From: Laccaria trichodermophora
Taxonomy: Eukaryota; Basidiomycota; Agaricomycetes; Agaricales; Hydnangiaceae
Direction of reading: 5' to 3'
DNA: 64,000 nucleotides
Assembly (NCBI GenBank): GCA_018417955.1
Contig: JACTVC010000009.1
Span: 124,001-188,000, forward strand
Shown: positions 11,939 to 24,107 of the stretch, piece by piece
Position numbering within the stretch: the stretch's first letter is position 1
How the letters are laid out: every line of letters starts with the position of its first letter
The notes under the pieces: generated by a model
The model's input: only the letters and a program-made list of their open reading frames with translations
The model's database searches: none
Told to the model about the DNA's origin: nothing
Program-made: the position numbers and the translations under genes

Positions 11939-13686
11939 TCAAGCTCGAGTACTCTCATGCGTCCTTCAGTGGGTGATGATAGGAATTACTGGTTAGTCTT
12001 TCCGACTCGGGGAGGAAATTGCTAATGTTACTCATTAGGAACTTTGGAGGGTATCTAAAGCCGCAAACACGAGGTCTATGTTGATCGCATAGCGGTTTAG
12101 CGAGGTACCTCCCAACTTTCTGATGTTGAGGAGTGATAGAATTACAAGACGGATCAAACCCACAGGCTGTTCTTAATTAATAAGGCATGTGTGCGGTACA
12201 TTGCGGCACATTCACTGGTAATAATTAGTTACGTCGGATCCGGTCGATGTCAATCCCTGAGCGCTGAGCTGTCATGAAAAGCCAGGACGTCATAGGTTCA
12301 TCCTTGTTCTTGTGTTTGAGAGAACAGACTTTACTATTGGCCTATGTATCTGGTGGGTGGGCAAGTCCCCTCTGAACCTTTGGTTCACCACTGAACTCGT
12401 TCAGTCCAATAGCAGAAGGACTGAGTGTGTTATCAATTCTTGATCCATCTAGGACTGACAGCTAACACGAGACTTTTGAGTGTTCCTCACCTCGCACCCG
12501 TCGTGAAACGGAGGGGCTAGCCGATTACAGGAAACACCAAGTTCCCCGCAGATCAAGCTCGTTAGGGTGAAATCTGAGATGACGCCTCATGGCCTGTGAC
12601 ACAAAAAGAAAAACACCAAGGGCTCATGATTTTGAAGGGGCATTTGTGGCTCGACCGCCCTGTGGAGTCCTGTGGATGATTGTGGGAATCGGACGTGCAG
12701 TAGTCATAATGGTGATTTCTGTTTCCAAGCAGGCATGGAGCGGTGTTAGTTGCTATATTATACGTACTTGTAGCTGACGTTCTTACTATAAGAATACTAT
12801 TGCACGGCCTCGCCTGATGCGTATCCACTTTCTTCGGGGCCCTTTTGATTAAGGGGCTTATTTCGTACGGCAAGTATACCTGCACATGGGTTGCTGTTGG
12901 GATGGGGATGCCACAGCCCATTGGAGCCTGACCCTTCGGAGAGAAAGCATGGTGATGGTCGCGCTCTCCGTGACGATCTTACGGGATATGTGCTGCGTTC
13001 GACTATCTTGCAGCGTTGAGTCGCAAACAGCGTCCACGCCGAGCACCCCGGTACCACCGTTATACTTAGATTATAGATATCGGCCTTGGTGATCACTGGA
13101 AGGTTCTCGGCAGGGAGTACGAAGCTAGAAATGGTGATCGATGGCGAAGATCCTTGTCATTGTACTTACCTCTCGCTATTCTGCGAGCCTAAGCTGTAAT
13201 GAGAATTTGTGTGGACTTGCAGGCGTTGACACTTTATTGTGTGGCTTCAGCAGAGCGCCTTGCTTCAACTTGGAGGTGGCTATGCGATAGCAGGGATTGT
13301 CCGTGTCATCATTGAATCAGTCTTCTTGGACTTCTTGTTCGGACGATTCCATTTGCAAAGCTTTCCTCGGGCGAAGTTCATTCAGGGGTGCACAGAGGGT
13401 GAGTTCAGGCAGATGGTCGGGTGCTGGTAAATTGTTTAAAAATGTGGATTGCACAGTCGTCGGTATGATCTCGGCCTGAACCCACAAAGAGAACAGGGTG
13501 TTCGGGCTAAAGATCCAGCAGATGTGACGATGTGACAAGTTCAATGTATAGAAACAGACGCACACAAAGGATATTTGATTTCTTTGGAATTATTAGTTTC
13601 TACTCTGTTCTTTGCCACTGTACTGCTCGTCTTCTACAACAAGTCGCGCCTCCTTCTCCTCGTTTCTGTACGCGCGCACCTTCAAA
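11939..13686. other. gene-poor interval of about 1.75 kb
   Basis: No reading frame here shows family motifs or a convincing exon chain on either strand. The longest open frames (12562-12921 and 12797-13096, minus) overlap each other and have shadow-like composition. The last about 100 bp before 13687 are pyrimidine-rich, as expected for the KAP104 promoter. Confidence 0.45.
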
Positions 13687-16600
13687 ATGCCCCCTTGGAC
13701 ACCACAACCCGCCGCCTTACAGGAAATCCTGCAGACCATCCATGAGTCCACCGCTACCAGTACCGCCGTCCAGCGTAATATCACTCAAGTACGCCACCGA
13801 TCTTGTCTTCTCGTCCTTGCACGTCGAACATCGCTGACCTTGCACTATCTTCTCAGAAACTTAACCAGTTTACGCGCTCTCCCGAGTATATCGCCTATTT
13901 GGCGTACATCTTGAGTTCTATGCTGCAAGAAGAGGATCGTATACGAACCATTGCAGGTTTTTTGCTCAAGAACAATGCTCGCTACATCCTCCAAGCCCCC
14001 CCAGAAGTTGCCGAGTTTGTGAAGGTGGCGGTACTACAGGCGTTCAATGATCCCTCCATCATGATTCGAAACGCGGCAAGTCAAGATATCGTAACATTCC
14101 TTGGAGTCCTTGAGCCCAAGAATTGGCCAGAGTGTCTACAGCAGCTCGTAAACGCGCTTGATTCGGCCGATTTGGACAAACAAGAGGTAAGTGAGCTTAT
14201 CCGTTTTTTACTGGTTGTCGTCAGTGGCGGTATTCCTGTGTGGATGGCTTAGCTAACGATGTGTTGTCTTCCAATTCACCGGCGCTACCATCGTGTCGCG
14301 TTTTCTCTTTCGATTCCATTGATTTCGTTTCTCAACTATTGACGTCGCGTTTTTCAGGCTGCCTTCAATGCGTTGGAGAAAGCTTGTGAAGACTACCCTC
14401 GCAAGATGGACGTTGAAATTTCAGGCACACGGCCCCTTGATTATATGGTTCCAAAGTTCCTAATGCTATCAGAGCATCCCTCTGCAAAAATGAGATCTCA
14501 TGCAGTGGCATGTCTTTCGTACTTTGTCCCAGTAAATTGCCAATCCCTTTACGTCCACATCGATGCCTTCATCGCATGCCTGTTCAAACGGGCCTCTGAC
14601 GACGATCCTTCTGTCCGTCGTCACGTCTGCCAGGCACTGGTCCTCCTCCTGGCAGCTCGCCCAGAGAAATTGATGCCAGAAATGCCAAATGTCGCGGAAT
14701 ACATGCTCTATTCGACAAAGGACAAGAACGAAAACGTCGCGCTCGAAGCTTGCGAGTTTTGGCTCACCTTTGCCGAGGATGCTGAACTCGTACCCTACCT
14801 GCATCCATTGCTAGAAAAGGTAGCCCCGGTGCTTTTGGATTGTATGATTTATGGAGAGGACGATCTTTTATGGTTGGAAGGAGACGCAGAGGATGCTGCT
14901 GTTCCCGACAAAGAGACAGATATCAAGCCCAGGCACTATGGAGGAGGCAAATCTCATGGACTTGAGCGTGACGCCAACGGAGGCGAGGGTGACGCACCTG
15001 AGGCGCCGAAGCAGAAGCTTGGCGCTTATGGCGAGGAAACTTTTGACTCGGACGAAGAGGATGACTATGATCTTGACGACGACGACTTCGCAGATGAAAT
15101 GTCAACCGAGTGGAATCTGCGTAAATGTGCCGCGGCTGCCCTTGACGTCCTCGCCGTTCGCTTTAGTGCCGACCTTCTCAACGTGCTTCTTGGTCCCCTG
15201 AAGGATAAATTGTGGAGTACCGATTGGCTCCAGAGAGAGAGCGGTATCCTTGCTTTGGGCGCCATGGCGGAAGGTTGGTCATTTGCATAGTCTTTCGGCC
15301 CTTCGGACTCACAGTTGCCGCTTACGTGTAGGTTGCATTGAAGCAATTGAGCCACACCTCCCAACTCTTATACCATATCTTATCAACACTCTCAATGATC
15401 CCAAGGTACGCAGGCAATCGCCCTTCAGGATCAAGATTCTGATCCCTGTCTAGCCTCTTGTGCGGTCGATTACATGCTGGACTCTTGGCCGCTACGCGAG
15501 CTGGACCACACAGCCGATCTCGGAAGAACACAAAAGCCAGTACTTCATTCCGACTATGGAGGGTGTATGTTTTTATCCCCATCGACACCTGTTTACGACC
15601 TTACTCTTCCCCAGCTGCTACGGATGGTCTTAGATGGCAACAAGCGAGTTCAAGAAGCAGGTTGCAGTGCCTTTGCAACTCTAGAGGAAGATGCTGGTCC
15701 CGAACTTGCGCCTTATCTGGAGCCTGTACTAAGGAATCTTGTGGTCGCGTTTGACAGATACCAGCACAAGAATATGCTTATTTTGTATGACGCCGTTGGA
15801 ACGCTTGCGGATGCTGTCGGCAGAGCGCTACAGAATCCTGCATACGTTGACATCCTTATGCCGCCGTTGACCAATCGATGGGCGAAGTTGAAAGATGATG
15901 ACGATGACTTGATTCCATTGTTGGAGGTACTTCTCGCATCATGTATTTTTGACTGGTTTTGATTGTTAATTGCTCTTTTCCGCAGTGTCTCGCATCAGTT
16001 ACGATCGCCATGGGCCCAGCTTTCCTGCCTTATGCACCGCCCGTCTTTGAACGATGCACTAACATCATTCATACATCCTTGCTCCAGTACCAACAATACC
16101 AGCAAAACCCGGAACTGGACGAACCTGACAAATCCTTCCTGGTCGTTGCACTAGACTTGCTCTCAGGCTTAACACAAGGACTCGGCATGGCTCTTGAGCC
16201 TTTGATCCGAGCAAGCCACCCGAACCTTTTGAGCTTGCTCACTGTATGCTTGAAACACCCCAACGCCCCTGTGAGGCAATCAGCGTATGCTCTTGTGGGC
16301 GATATGGCCATGGGATGCTTTGTGTTGTTGCGTCCGCACATGCCAGCTATCATGAGTGAACTGATCTTGCAATTGGATCCCGAGCCCAAGTTCGAGTTCA
16401 TCAGCGCTTCAAACAATGCTGCGTGGTCTGTTGGCGAAGTCGCTCTGCGGTATGGCAGAGGTCGGTCATTCAGTCTGATCGTTAACATCAGCAGCTAACG
16501 AATTGCGGTTCCAGATGATGCTGAATTCCAGCAGTGGGTAAACCCCTTGATCGCAAGACTGGTTCCCATCTTGTTGCACCCCAAGGCACCGCGAAGTCTG

Positions 16601-17023
16601 CACGAGAATGCTGCGGTTTCGATAGGTCGCATTGGGCTGATGCATCCGGCGCTCGTCGCCCCCCACCTTCCCGAGTTCGCTCAGGCATGGTGCCAGGCTC
16701 TCTATGAGATTCGGGATAATGAAGAGAAGGATTCTGCTTTCCGTGGTCTCTGTGTCCTTGTGCAGACGAACCCTCAAGGAATCGCAAAGGCACGAGTCTT
16801 TCATTCTTTGTTATGTTCTTTCGTGCTTACCTCCCTTATGTAGAGTTTGCTCTGGTTCTGCAATTCGATCGTCCGCTGGAATCAGCCGTCGCCGGAGCTG
16901 AACAATATGTTCCAAACTCTGCTCCAAGGGTTCAAGGCACACGACGCTGCTGGATGGGCAGCCCAAGTGGCCTCATTCCCGCCAGCGATTCAGGAACGTC
17001 TGGCGACGCGTTACGGTGTATAG
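13687..17023 (+). CDS. KAP104: transportin / karyopherin beta-2 nuclear import receptor
   Basis: Importin-beta-family receptor that carries PY-NLS cargo such as mRNA-binding proteins into the nucleus. Nine exons: 13687-13788, 13857-14186, 14358-15273, 15332-15405, 15454-15564, 15615-15926, 15986-16460, 16515-16789, 16844-17023; 2775 nt, 924 residues, in frame. It is a HEAT-repeat protein throughout. An acidic insert near residue 375 ([18 protein letters not shown]) matches the HEAT-8 loop by which RanGTP displaces cargo. Conserved blocks include [25 protein letters not shown] and the C-terminal RLATRYGV stop. The 171-bp second intron is the longest. The last intron can be read as GC-AG at 16790 or GT-AG at 16796; family spacing prefers the first. 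Confidence 0.94.
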
Positions 17024-17608
17024 ATCGGTCGCATACAAAGATGAAATCGACCACCTCACGAATTCACGAGTCCACCTGCTCTTTTCCGCTCATTATTCCG
17101 AGCGCCAATGTTTTATCGTGCTTGTATGGTCCTGTCTCCAACCTCAGTTTCACACATTCTCTATTGTCTCTTGCATCTGGATCTTTTAGTAGTGTAGTCT
17201 TTTCCCGCATTTTCTCTGGTTCATCCCAAACGTATAACTGTGTCCATTAGCTCCTTCCGATCCGATTCCATTTCCCCCCTCCCCTCTTTGCGTACATGCA
17301 TACAATCTCATATCATTTTTACGTAGCATTAGTCAGTAGTTACAATTGTAGTGTAGTCTTTCTCATCACAATCCTGCAAGTAGATACAATTCACTCTCTC
17401 TTTCTCCTCGATCGCTCCACTTGTACAGAACAATCACTTTTGGGCATTTGAGAAAGAGATTGTTGTATAGCCAGTCTCTCTATCGCTGTAGCACAAATCA
17501 ATGACCAATCAGTCTCTTGGATCTAAGCTCCTGCCCCGGAAAGCGAATAATATATGTATATCAAACCGTACAATAATACGCACAGCGCCTATGCTAGCTA
17601 CTTGCATT
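17024..17608. other. convergent intergenic region, KAP104 / L-type lectin
   Basis: AT- and T-rich sequence with several polyadenylation-like stretches (about 17240-17580). It contains the two facing 3' UTRs and no further gene. Confidence 0.5.
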
Positions 17609-19197
17609 CTAGAATCGCTTGCTGTTGGAGTAAATATTCCCAAAGCTGTCTCCGCCTCCCATTCCCAGCCCACCGAAGCCGCCACGACCACCATATCGCT
17701 GTCTTCGCTGGTACTCCTTGTACCCATAGAATCCACCAGCGCACACGCCTCCGAACAAGACAAGCTTGAACAGGAAGCCCAGCCATGAACCTTCTTCGTC
17801 TTCGTCATCCGAGGTGGACTTTCTAAAGGGGTTTTTCCTTGGTTTGCTGTGTTTATCGCGAGGAGAGTCGGGTGAAGTGAGGATGGCGGAGTAGGTGGTT
17901 ATTGATATGATGCTGGAGACAGGGTTACAGATAGATGGCAGGAGGAAAACTCGTCAACATACTCATGTGCATCGGACACGTCGCCAGTCATAGCGGAGAA
18001 GCCAAGGAAGGGGTTTGCGGGGAGGGAGATGTCTTTAATGTAGAAGCAATCGGACCAGTCGTCCCCTGTTTAGAAGTTGTGTAAGCTGACGAGGAAACCG
18101 GAAAAAAATATGAACTGACAAGCTTTGTGTTGGATCTTGACCTAGAAACGAAGAGATCAACAACAACGATAATGAGTAAGTATGTGAGAGACTGACATCA
18201 AGGAATGTGTCTTTAACATATGTGACTTTCAGCTTTGTGGCGACGTTTGTTCTCCGGAAGTTTGCCTGGTAGCACGTCAAAATATTTCTATTGTCAGAGG
18301 GAGGGGTGACATACAGAGCATGCGCCGATAGCCTGAGAATCTCCGTCGTTGGCCAGGTCGTACTTCGTCTTGCCATCACCCAGTATACCGACGATTCTGG
18401 GGAAAGAATATGTGTGGCGTCCATTTGCGTATGTGTCTAGGAAGATTCCAATACCATTAAATTGGTCTGGGAAATCGTGGGTATGGAAATGGTGTTGAAG
18501 AGGGGAGAGGTGCGAACCTATGCTCCCAAAGACTGGGCCAGGCTGAGCCCTGTCGGTCGTTAGCCATAGGGCCAGACCGTCGCCGTAAAGATGTGAGGAG
18601 TCTCCAGAAATCTTGAACTCCGCCTCGATGACAAAGTTTGCTGCGGTCAGAGCGAGGCGAGACCATAACCAGCCCTTTGAAATTGATGTGAGTAGTGGAG
18701 AGGTGGAGAGGTGTTTGTTGCATACCATTTGTGATGGGACGTTTCTCGTTAGACGAATGTGCTTGTACGTGTTCTGGCGTAATCACATTAACGACTGCGA
18801 AGGGCATTTGAGTCGTTCATCTTGGAACGTACCACGTATGCATCCGCGCCAAAGTCCCACCAACTTAAATGCTCGTCAATAGAGAACCTGGATTGGTAGA
18901 GTCAAAATTTACCGATTTTGCAAATCCTGGTCAATGTATGGGGCATATAGCGAGTGTGTCCGTAGCTGGACAGTCTGCATATGACGAGAGAATTAACATC
19001 CGTTCATAAAGCGACCAAGTAGAATTTGGAGCATTTTGCCCGTGTCCTCCTTGTCAAATTCCCGAACAAAGTCTCACCCTATCAATTGTACTATTTCCTA
19101 AACGTGTTTTATCGTCCGTCGCAGCTTGAACGAATCCGACGAGGAAGTTTGAAATGAGAAGGAGTAGCGAAAGCACGCTAGTCCAGCGCGAGGACAT
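17609..19197 (-). CDS. L-type (legume-like) lectin of the early secretory pathway, VIP36/ERGIC-53 family
   Basis: Membrane-anchored cargo receptor that binds high-mannose glycans in the ER/Golgi (family role). Ten exons on the minus strand: 19078-19197, 18913-18974, 18833-18887, 18726-18773, 18518-18674, 18315-18466, 18197-18265, 18120-18141, 17963-18065, 17609-17912; 1092 nt, 363 residues, in frame. The signal peptide is SVLSLLLLISNFLVGFVQA. The lectin fold follows with RTHSLYAPYIDQDLQNRF, WWDFGADAYV, GDGLALWLT, GPVFGSIDQFNGIGIFLDTY and GDVSDAHDIISITT. A single transmembrane helix lies near the end (WLGFLFKLVLFGGVCAGGFY), followed by a short basic, glycine-rich tail without a KKxx retrieval signal. 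Exon 8 is only 22 nt. The start at 19197 was preferred to an in-frame ATG 54 bp upstream because it gives a clean signal peptide. Confidence 0.9.
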
Positions 19198-19797
19198 TTT
19201 CGGCTTGCAACGTGAAGTAAAATGCGCAGAAGTCGTCCTACGAGTTTCCAAGCCGCCAAGTATTGCTCAAAGAAAGAACGGGGATGAAAGGATGGTGGTC
19301 GTCGCCGAGTCGTCTGTAACTTTTGGCCACGAATTGAAGGGATCACATGATGTGGGCGCCTCTCGACTCGCATAGCGTTCCGAGTCCTCATAAGTTCTGC
19401 CATCCTTCGCGCTCTCTTTCGGCCTACTTACACAGAACAATGTAAATGGCAGGTCTTGGTGCACTCACAATTTGGTCGTGAACTAGACGAACAAAAATCC
19501 ATGCTGGGTTTACGCTGGCTCTATGCACATTGCGAAAAATCCTGATGGATATTTGCTACATGGGCTCCCTCCCTTCTCAGACAAAAAGAGTCGACGGCAC
19601 ATGCTCTTCGCATTGCGATTGAGGAATCCACTCGCTTGCAAGTCAAATGCGACTCTCCACTGGGGAGGGATTTTTACTGTCGTTTCGCATTACCTTGGAA
19701 GCGATGATGCATGGAGTGTATACGAGACTTTCTGCAGAGGTTAGTGCGCCGTTCAGATGAGGAGAATGGGCCTTTCAGAAGTGGATTCACTAATCCA
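19198..19797. other. lectin promoter side; no gene seen
   Basis: Sequence between the lectin start and the first transposon boundary. Open frames are short and without family features. It should contain the lectin promoter. Confidence 0.45.
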
Positions 19798-20430
19798 GTT
19801 TCCGCCAAGGGGGCTCTGGCATTGAAAAAAAAGACCTGGGGTCGATTTTTTTTTTCCCTCGACTTTTGGTGGACTAACTAACTACGTAATCAGGCACACG
19901 TCCCAATATGGTAATATTCAGTAATAATATCATGTCATCTGCAGCTCACTTCCCTCAGCTTTCCTCACCATAAGCCCGTTTGAGATATTCCCTTACACTA
20001 AGGGGCTGTGAACTAGTGCTTGGAAGTCCAGTCCCAAGACTGAAAAAAGACTGAGACTGGACTGGACTGAGACTGCCCAAGACCAGAAATTCCCAGGACC
20101 GCCCAAGACTGCAACTGCAGTTTGGTCTTCGGTCTCTCACAATCTCGGAAATTTCAAGACCAACAAAAGACTGGTCCAACTGGTCTTAACCGGTCTTTAC
20201 CGGAATTCGTAACCAAACAAACTCGTAACTAGTAACTGGTTACTGAATACAAACACAAACGCTCCCACTACCACCATCCCCACCACCGTCACCATCCTTC
20301 ATGTCCACCACCTTGCATCCATGTAGGCCCACACATCGACCGCAACGTCACACGCCAGAGGCTCAGTGACAACAACAACATGGCCACGGCACGCCACATC
20401 ACCAGCATGGCAAAGACGACGACAACGGAC

Positions 20431-20860
20431 TGTAACGTATCGTGGAATTCCGCTCATCTGACAACTCCTTCATTCTTCTGAGATTACTGAATTGCTTTAT
20501 ACTTACGCTTTATTTTTCTTTTTTTAGTCATTTATTCTCACGTTGTACATAGTTGACACGTCACCACTTTGAGAATAAGATATCTTTTTCCACCATCATC
20601 TACCTATCCTCAGGTTCCGAGTTGCTGTACTACCAGCCCTCACAACTCTGAGCTAGGCGATTAGTGTGTTAGAGCTTACGGTGTCCTCTGAAAGGTTGAC
20701 TTGACGAGGACAGATATCATCGAGTCCACGGTTGACGTCGACATCGATACATATCCCAGACCGACTGCTCTCAGTCGAGATCGACTCCCGCGTGGGTCAT
20801 TACACCTTCGCTCGTTAGACTTTCGGGTTCCACGACGATAGACACAGTTTAACCCTCACA
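20431..20860 (+). repeat. 5' LTR of the chromovirus
   Basis: 430 bp, TG...CA ends, near-identical to 36846-37275. AT-rich U3-like start with TTTATTTTTCTTTTTTTAG-type tract near 20508-20527. Confidence 0.93.
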
Positions 20861-21125
20861 AAGGTGGACACTGTGGGGAATCGTCGACCAAACTGGCGAG
20901 TAGCAATTCTCCTAACAAAAATTTCTTACTGAAAGACAATTCCTCCCCTGTCCGCTCCTTGCGTTCCCCCATTTACATTCAACACTCGAGCCCCTACATA
21001 CCACAACTCTACACGACGTGTCTGACACCGACGCTTTCTACTCTTTTACGAGTTCCGAAATGTTCTCGAAGCAACCATGAACCGTTTCGTCACGATCGTC
21101 GGCATCTTCGACCTCAACTTCCCTC
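20861..21125 (+). other. retrotransposon leader with possible primer-binding site
   Basis: Directly after the LTR comes AAGG and then TGGACACTGTGGGG; the TGG could pair with a tRNA CCA end, so this is a candidate primer-binding site. The tRNA could not be identified. Confidence 0.35.
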
Positions 21126-22682
21126 ATGCGCCGATTGAACATCACCGACAGCAGCAAGCTACCCCCTGGATCCCATAAACCCGCTACACAAGCGGTTTCC
21201 GCCCCAACGGTGGCCACCAGTCCCGTAACAGCAGAAGGCTCGTTAACTACACCGAAGGACAATCCGATGGATAGATCGTCCCACGTAGAAGGGAAAAGAA
21301 AGGCTCGGGCAGGGCCTCAAACGTTCGAGACGAGTCCCCTCGCCTCTCACGTCTCAGAGAGACCCCCGGTCTTTGTAGCCCCTCCGCTTAACGCCTCTCA
21401 CCTCCAAACGTCATCCAGCCGATTCGACGACAACACCATAGCGGACACAGCCTTCGAAATCGACGTCAATGCGAGCACACTGGACACAGAGAGCATTTCA
21501 ACTCCCCGCCCCTCTCAATTCATGCGTAGGGGTATGGAGCAGGGCTATTCGCTCTCTCCTATGTATAACCTGTGGCTGGAGTATTGTAGTGAAGGAGAAT
21601 CGGTGAAATCAACTCAGTCCCGCATAGTATATTATGCTACTAAGCCATCGCTTGCCCGAGACGAAGTCTTAGACAGAGGAGCTGGCAATTCTACGCAACG
21701 TTATACGGTACACAAACCCCTCCTAGAACAGATCTCGCGTACCGTGAGCGAACTCCAAGTATTCATCCAGCATATGGCCGGTATGATTGATGAAAGGACG
21801 ATTTACTTTCAAGTGGACCCCGAGGATGCTTTATTGAAAGTATTAGGAGGCGCAGAAACCACTAGTCAATTGCACACCGCTTGGACTTGTCTAACCAGTC
21901 GACTGAGTGCAGCACAAAAATTCATGTTGAAGTATCAACAGGAATATCAGAATAAGTCGGTACCGTCCTTGCCAGCGTCGACTAATCCGGACATTCACAA
22001 GTATATTGCGAGTTTGCCGGACGTCGACGATAAACTACGGAATATCCATGGTACAATTCCCCGTCATGCAAACAAGCTTCCGAGAGAAGCGCGACACCAA
22101 CTAACGCAAGCGAAAGTAAGCTGGGAGAAGATTATACCAGCTCCTCCTTGGTTAGCTTCTTCGCCTACCACAGACGTTCCAGTCAGAACGAGCTATAAAG
22201 CAGCCTCGTCCTTTGCACTGCCAGATATCACTGAGCCTACGGAAGTTGTTCAGAAGAAACAAACCTCGACGATCTCGACTCCCTGGAAAGGCGCGAAAGT
22301 CATTCAATTCGCTTCTACAGCTGATAATACGGAGTTATTACAGCCATCAGCCCCGATGAGCAGCGGCACCCCATTCAAATCATCAAAGGGCATCTTCGCA
22401 CAAGGAGATGACCAAGACCTGGGACCGTTTCCCCAAACGGGACCTAACCGTCACACCTCGGCTAGTAATTTCCTTTACGGAACAGACGAAATCCCAGCGT
22501 TTTCTCCAGATGGATTACAGTTCTCCGGATTTTCCTTCCCCTCGAATAGAATGTCTACTCCCTCAGGCCCTTCTATAGTGCCAGTCACCTCGACCCCTTG
22601 GAATTGCGGTCAAGGGGACGTCCAATCATTCCATTCTATGTTCTCCCAACAACAGGAGGACGCAACAAGCGCGCAAGACTGA
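21126..22682 (+). CDS. retrotransposon 5' ORF (gag-like N-terminal part), ends at TGA
   Basis: 518 codons from ATG 21126 to TGA 22680-22682. The product is serine/threonine/proline-rich with a more ordered middle (about residues 140-300, containing SPMYNLWLEYC and MIDERTIYFQVDPEDALLKV). No recognised domain. It lies in exactly the same frame as the following gag and pol segments, so it may be the N-terminal part of one long Gag-Pol polyprotein. The frame downstream of the TGA stays open and protein-like. Confidence 0.7.
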   Translation: MRRLNITDSSKLPPGSHKPATQAVSAPTVATSPVTAEGSLTTPKDNPMDRSSHVEGKRKARAGPQTFETSPLASHVSERPPVFVAPPLNASHLQTSSSRFDDNTIADTAFEIDVNASTLDTESISTPRPSQFMRRGMEQGYSLSPMYNLWLEYCSEGESVKSTQSRIVYYATKPSLARDEVLDRGAGNSTQRYTVHKPLLEQISRTVSELQVFIQHMAGMIDERTIYFQVDPEDALLKVLGGAETTSQLHTAWTCLTSRLSAAQKFMLKYQQEYQNKSVPSLPASTNPDIHKYIASLPDVDDKLRNIHGTIPRHANKLPREARHQLTQAKVSWEKIIPAPPWLASSPTTDVPVRTSYKAASSFALPDITEPTEVVQKKQTSTISTPWKGAKVIQFASTADNTELLQPSAPMSSGTPFKSSKGIFAQGDDQDLGPFPQTGPNRHTSASNFLYGTDEIPAFSPDGLQFSGFSFPSNRMSTPSGPSIVPVTSTPWNCGQGDVQSFHSMFSQQQEDATSAQD

Positions 22683-24107
22683 GGCGCCCTTCAAGCAAGA
22701 ACTCAGACTACAACTACGGCACAAATCAATACGGAGAGCGTCGACAACTCTCAGAGAGCTGAAAGAACAACTCGAGGTCAAGGCTCCTCGAATACGAGGG
22801 ACAACCGCAACAGCGATAACAACAATGGCCAGCCAAGTAATCCTGGAGGGGGCGATTCGGATCCCCCAGACGACGATCCGTCAGGGAACCCGGGACGACA
22901 TGACTCCTCGGGGCACAACAATCGCAGAGTGTCTAGCTATCGGTCGGGAAGTAGACGCGGCAGAGGAGGAGGTCCCCCAGGCCCTCCCTCGTCCTCCTCC
23001 CATTCATCGAGAACCAGCAGTCACACATCGACTCGATCAGATTGGGATGAAAATCGTCCTCCCGCCCCCTACGGCAACTTTATCCCTACCGTGAAAACAG
23101 ACATCAAGCTGGAGCAGCTACCGACATGGGACAGGAATCATGGTACCGCGATCGACTATTTTTGGAAGATCCAACAACTCACAGCCATGAAGGGATATTT
23201 ACCTCAAGCCCTAGGCTATTGGTTATGGATGAACTTAAAAGAAGACTCTACGGTTCGTATGTGGTTCGCAATGTGTTCACACGAGCAACAAGAGTATATG
23301 AGATCGCATTACGTTGCACACATGAGGGGCATCAAGGAAGGATTTTTAGGAAGGACATGGCAAATGAAGATGAATTCGGCTTATGAGAACCAGTCTTTCC
23401 ACCAGATAGGACACGAACGTGAGGATCCTGGCAAATTTATCATTAGACATATCATGTATACAAGAATGTTGGTAAATGGAGACATGGGGGGCCCATTGGA
23501 AGTTTTCCTGGTAATGCAGAGAGCACCCATTTCATGGGGCCCAGTGATTAACATTGATAGCATCCGTTCCTCCAGCATGCTGTTCTCTAAAGTAACCGAG
23601 CACAGTCAAGCATTGATACACGCATCGAGGAATGAGAGTTCTCAAGTTGTCACGGCGGATAACCTCACATACATGCTGAGACGTTTAGGCGTGCCTTGCT
23701 CTACAGAACGACCTCCTCCGACTCCAGTCAGATTCAATAGAAGAGCGAACGTTACAGAAGCCTCACCCACGGACGACCCCAGGGATACACCCTCCCTCCC
23801 TTCACCCATTGATGATGGGATTTTGAAGGAGGTGTACGAAGTTCTGCACAAACGACAAAGACCTCCACCGCCGGGGGGCTATCCTTTCAAACGAAATGAC
23901 CATGTGAGCACAAAAATGGGTAGATTACCACCCTCCCCTTGCAAAGTCTGTGGCAGCCCCAATCATTGGGACAAGGAATGCCCAGATTGGAACGTCTATC
24001 TGGAAACTCGGAATCGTTCAGCTCATTTCACGGTGGGACAATCGAGCGAAGACACAGACTTGGAAGAGAGGTATTGTGCGACCTATGCGATATTGCTCAA
24101 TAACTGA
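22683..24107 (+). CDS. gag: retrotransposon Gag core with CCHC zinc knuckle
   Basis: Open without interruption from the codon after the upstream TGA to the next TGA at 24105-24107, 474 codons, same frame. The first part is Asn/Gly/Pro/Ser-rich. From about 23060 comes a gypsy-type capsid core (YFWKIQQLTAMKGYLPQ, YWLWMNLKEDSTVRMWF, FIIRHIMYTRML). A single zinc knuckle CKVCGSPNHWDKEC (C-x2-C-x4-H-x4-C) lies at 23940-23981 and should bind element RNA. Translation start is unclear, as no strong ATG begins this segment. Confidence 0.85.
   Translation, partial: GALQARTQTTTTAQINTESVDNSQRAERTTRGQGSSNTRDNRNSDNNNGQPSNPGGGDSDPPDDDPSGNPGRHDSSGHNNRRVSSYRSGSRRGRGGGPPGPPSSSSHSSRTSSHTSTRSDWDENRPPAPYGNFIPTVKTDIKLEQLPTWDRNHGTAIDYFWKIQQLTAMKGYLPQALGYWLWMNLKEDSTVRMWFAMCSHEQQEYMRSHYVAHMRGIKEGFLGRTWQMKMNSAYENQSFHQIGHEREDPGKFIIRHIMYTRMLVNGDMGGPLEVFLVMQRAPISWGPVINIDSIRSSSMLFSKVTEHSQALIHASRNESSQVVTADNLTYMLRRLGVPCSTERPPPTPVRFNRRANVTEASPTDDPRDTPSLPSPIDDGILKEVYEVLHKRQRPPPPGGYPFKRNDHVSTKMGRLPPSPCKVCGSPNHWDKECPDWNVYLETRNRSAHFTVGQSSEDTDLEERYCATYAILLNN

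Noticed and set aside
12562..13096. Overlapping minus-strand frames as a gene
   Set aside because: No family motifs, no consistent exon chain and shadow-like composition.
16790..16843. A certain GC-AG call for the last KAP104 intron
   Set aside because: A GT donor six bases downstream keeps the frame and adds two residues, so this one was kept as possible only.
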